Shown here: positions 61,701-64,000 of the stretch, one piece after another
Layout: the number at the start of each line of letters is the position of its first letter
How positions within the stretch are numbered: the first letter of the stretch is position 1
From: Methylobacterium radiodurans
GTDB lineage: Bacteria; Pseudomonadota; Alphaproteobacteria; Rhizobiales; Beijerinckiaceae
Assembly (NCBI RefSeq): GCF_003173735.1
Contig: NZ_CP029551.1
Location: 1,346,001-1,410,000 of the forward strand
Direction of reading: 5' to 3'
DNA length: 64,000 nucleotides
Translations under genes and position numbers: made by a program
The notes under the pieces: model-generated
Told to the model about the DNA's origin: nothing
What the model saw: only the letters and a program-made list of their open reading frames with translations
Databases searched by the model: none

Positions 61701-63731
61701 TCACCGCGCGGCGGTCTCGCGCTGCGCGAGCGCGGTGGCGGTCTTGCCCTTCAGCATCTCGGTCTCGATCTGGTCGCGCTGGCGCTTGAACTCGGCGAGC
61801 AGGCGTCCGTCGAGCTCGCGCCCGCGGGGCACGCGGATCTTCATCGGGTCGACGAAATGGCCGTTGATGATCACCTCGTAGTGGAGGTGCGCGCCGGTCG
61901 AGAGTCCGGTGGACCCGACATAGCCGATCACCTGACCCTGCCGCACCCGCGTGCCCGCGCTGATGCCGCGCCCGAACCGGGACATGTGATTGTAGGTGGT
62001 GACGTAGCCGTTGAGGTGCTGGATCTCGACGCGCCGGCCGTATCCGGAATCCCACTCGGCCTTGATCACCGTGCCGTTGCCGGCCGCCACGATCGGCGTG
62101 CCGATCGGGTTCGACCAGTCGACGCCGGTATGGAGCTTGGCGTAGCCGAGCACCGGGTGGCGCCGGTAGCCGAAGCCGGAGCGCATGATGCCGTCCGCGA
62201 TCGGCTTGCGGATCAGGAACTTCTTCAGCGAGCGGCCCTGCTCGTCGAGGTAGTCGATCGCACCGTCGTCGGGTGACTGGAAGCGGTAGATCTTGCGCGT
62301 CTCGCCGCCGAGGTTGAGCGCGGCGTAGAGGAGATCGGGCCGCTCCGGGCTCTGCCCCGCATCCTCGTCGTAGGTGTAGAACACGTCCAGGCTGTCGCCG
62401 CCGCCGATCCGGCGCTGGAAGTCGAGGTCGTAGCTGAAGACCCGCACGATGTCCTCGACGGTGGCGCGCGGCAGCTCGTGGCGGGCGGCCGTCTCGTAGA
62501 GGCTCTGGTAGAGCCGCGGGCCGGTGCCGTCGTCCTCCTCGTCCTCGCTCGCCTCTGCCTGGGCTTGCGGCTTGCGCGAGGGCGTGTCCTCCGGCGGCGG
62601 CGCGACCGAGACGAAGGCCGCCCGGTCGTTGATCGCCGCGATCCCCTCGATGCCGTTCTCCCCGTAGAGCACGACGCGGGTCACCTGCCGCCGGTCTGCG
62701 GGGCGGGCGCCCGGCGCGATCTGGACCCGCAGGCGCTGGCCTTCCGTGAGGGTGCCGGTGCGAGCCCGGCCGCCCAGCGCCGTGACGATGCCGCGGATCT
62801 GCTCGTCGCCCGCGAAGCCCGTGGCGCGCAGGGCCGCCTCCAGGGTCTCGCCCCGTGCGAGCGCGAGGTCCCGCTCTTCCACGAGCGGCGCCTCCCCGGT
62901 GCGAAGCTCGGTCTTGGCGAGCTTCGTCACGTTCTCGGGCACGACGAGGACCTCGATCGAGCGGAACGGGTTGCCCTCGCGGCCGGGCGCCCCGGTCTCG
63001 GCCGCCGGGCCGCTCGGCTGCAGCGTGCGCGAGAGCAGGAGTTGCGGCGCGATCGGGATCGCGGCGCGGCGCCCCGCCTCGGCGGCGACGCGGCGCTCCT
63101 CCTCGACCTGGGCGGTCACGGCGTCGTCCCCGAGGGCGGGCGCGTTCGGGTCCACGGACGCGTCCGCGAGGCTGCGCTTGACCACCGTGACCTCGGCGCC
63201 CGGCGTGTCGGCCGCGCTCGGCTCGTTCACGCGCTCCGCCGGCTCGTCGGAGACGAACTTCATCGGATCGAAGGGCGGAATGTCGCTGGCGTAGAGCCCG
63301 ACACTCTGGGACAGCCCTGCGGTGAGGCGAACGAACGGCTTGGCCTTGATGATCTCACGGTCGCCGAGCTTCACCGTCACGGGCGCGCGGTAGCTCTGCT
63401 TGGCCGAGGCGATCATCACGCTGCGGACGAGGCGGTCGCCCTTGCGGGCGGTGTTCGTGCCGCCCTCGCTCGCCTGGGGCCGCTGGCTCACCGTCGCGAT
63501 CTCGGGGATCGCCGCGAAGGAGGCCTCGCCCTGGAGCGAGACGTGGAGCGCGGCGAAGATGAGGCCCGCGCCCGACAGGCCGGTGAGCGCGCTCGCGCAG
63601 AGCCAGCGCAGGTTCACGGCACGGCGGTCGATGCGCGATGCCTCGGGGCCGAGGAGGTCGAGCGGCGGATCGAAGCCCTGGCCGGGCGCCGCCGCACCGG
63701 TCACACCGATCTTCACGCGGTCACGCGTCAC
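61701..63731 (-). CDS. LytM/M23-family peptidoglycan endopeptidase
   Basis: A 676-residue protein with one membrane helix (about 44-64, ASALTGLSGAGLIFAALHVS) and a long periplasmic region. Residues 300-380 form a LysM-/OPA-like domain; the C-terminal M23 domain has GFGYRRHPVLGYAKLHTGVD (His and Asp), VIKAEWDSGYGRRVEIQH and HLHYEVIINGHFVDP. The zinc ligands are the first HxxxD and last HxH. A pre-catalytic inhibitory segment is likely, as in MepM-like proteins. Start GTG 63731. Confidence 0.9.
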   Translation of the reverse strand: MTRDRVKIGVTGAAAPGQGFDPPLDLLGPEASRIDRRAVNLRWLCASALTGLSGAGLIFAALHVSLQGEASFAAIPEIATVSQRPQASEGGTNTARKGDRLVRSVMIASAKQSYRAPVTVKLGDREIIKAKPFVRLTAGLSQSVGLYASDIPPFDPMKFVSDEPAERVNEPSAADTPGAEVTVVKRSLADASVDPNAPALGDDAVTAQVEEERRVAAEAGRRAAIPIAPQLLLSRTLQPSGPAAETGAPGREGNPFRSIEVLVVPENVTKLAKTELRTGEAPLVEERDLALARGETLEAALRATGFAGDEQIRGIVTALGGRARTGTLTEGQRLRVQIAPGARPADRRQVTRVVLYGENGIEGIAAINDRAAFVSVAPPPEDTPSRKPQAQAEASEDEEDDGTGPRLYQSLYETAARHELPRATVEDIVRVFSYDLDFQRRIGGGDSLDVFYTYDEDAGQSPERPDLLYAALNLGGETRKIYRFQSPDDGAIDYLDEQGRSLKKFLIRKPIADGIMRSGFGYRRHPVLGYAKLHTGVDWSNPIGTPIVAAGNGTVIKAEWDSGYGRRVEIQHLNGYVTTYNHMSRFGRGISAGTRVRQGQVIGYVGSTGLSTGAHLHYEVIINGHFVDPMKIRVPRGRELDGRLLAEFKRQRDQIETEMLKGKTATALAQRETAAR

Positions 63732-63963
63732 GCGAACGATTCCCTAAAGGGGCCGGGGAAAGCCGAGCCTCCACCGCGGGCGCTTCGCGATGGACGGGTG
63801 GGCGTATCATACCCCGACCGTGTCGAGTGTCAGCGTGTCGAGATTGAGGCCCGGAGCCGGACGGTTGCAGGCCCCGCCTGAACGCCGCCAGCTTCTCGCA
63901 ATCGCGTGCTGCTGCCCGTCACGTGCCCGTCGCGGATTTTTCGCGTGTTTGTCGTGCCGGGTG

Positions 63964-63992
63964 TTGACGGGGCGGCTGGGCATGCGTAGACA
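63964..63992 (+). promoter_or_regulatory. Strong sigma70-like promoter leading out of the window
   Basis: TTGACG (63964-63969), a 17-base spacer and TAGACA (63987-63992) form a near-consensus promoter ending eight bases from the window edge. The GC-rich spacer and the lack of any ORF are reminiscent of stable-RNA promoters. The 230 bases before it, from the M23 start, hold no gene. Confidence 0.6.
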
Positions 63993-64000
63993 CCGCTCAT

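Overview
The window is GC-rich chromosomal DNA from an alphaproteobacterium, most likely a Methylobacterium-type member of the Methylobacteriaceae. The basis is inference: very strong third-position GC, alphaproteobacterial gene orders (trpA-accD-folC; lysC-ptsP-prfA-prmC with a DUF4167 gene; metX-metW; ppx-rlmE), a PQQ-type sugar dehydrogenase, Omp31-like porins beginning 'GFYAG.NAGY', a LOV histidine kinase, and an extragenic palindromic repeat of a type I associate with Methylobacterium. No rRNA, tRNA, CRISPR array, prophage or intact insertion sequence was seen. Genes are tightly packed, and many neighbours overlap by 4 nt (GTGA or ATGA).

Layout. 1-4.7 kb: tail of an unrecognised gene, a PPOX-type flavoprotein, a PRC-barrel protein, a SWIB protein, an MFS exporter and a secreted alpha/beta hydrolase. 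4.7-6.7 kb: metX-metW (methionine synthesis), with a potentially pseudoknotted leader before metX. 6.9-9.1 kb: an acyltransferase-3 membrane protein and a chorismate-mutase-like protein. 9.1-14 kb: a minus-strand nitrile-use cluster consisting of a peptide-type substrate-binding protein, an amidase, cobalt-type nitrile hydratase alpha and beta, and an accessory protein; nitrile would go to amide and then to acid plus ammonia. 14-20.7 kb: a ThDP enzyme, a phosphoesterase, a VIT/MbfA remnant, and the LPS genes acyltransferase-waaA-lpxK.

20.7-22.7 kb is a clearly AT-richer island holding a two-helix membrane protein, a downstream reading frame that may be its broken second half, and a 2-oxoglutarate/Fe(II) dioxygenase. 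This is the best candidate for horizontally acquired, undescribed biology in the window.

22.8-38 kb: an Ala/Pro-rich membrane-anchored protein, an unrecognised protein, a NarL-type two-component pair, tenA, an APC transporter, an MBL hydrolase, an L,D-transpeptidase, a truncated porin-like gene, a double cold-shock-domain protein, a degenerate single-domain receiver, ppx-rlmE, a methyltransferase-like protein and DUF4167. 38.5-44.2 kb: prmC, prfA, ptsP (EI-Ntr) and lysC, with ubiG divergent.

45-64 kb: a quinone oxidoreductase, a PfkB (adenosine) kinase, an internally deleted Uma2-family gene, a small secreted protein, an orphan msrQ, a PQQ-type aldose dehydrogenase, trxA, an abundant-type porin, folC-accD-trpA, a hybrid histidine kinase, a LysR regulator divergent from a DUF606 transporter, a Cys-rich small membrane protein coupled to gluQ, a LOV-HWE histidine kinase overlapping gluQ tail to tail, and a LytM/M23 endopeptidase. 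The right edge carries a strong sigma70-like promoter pointing out of the window.
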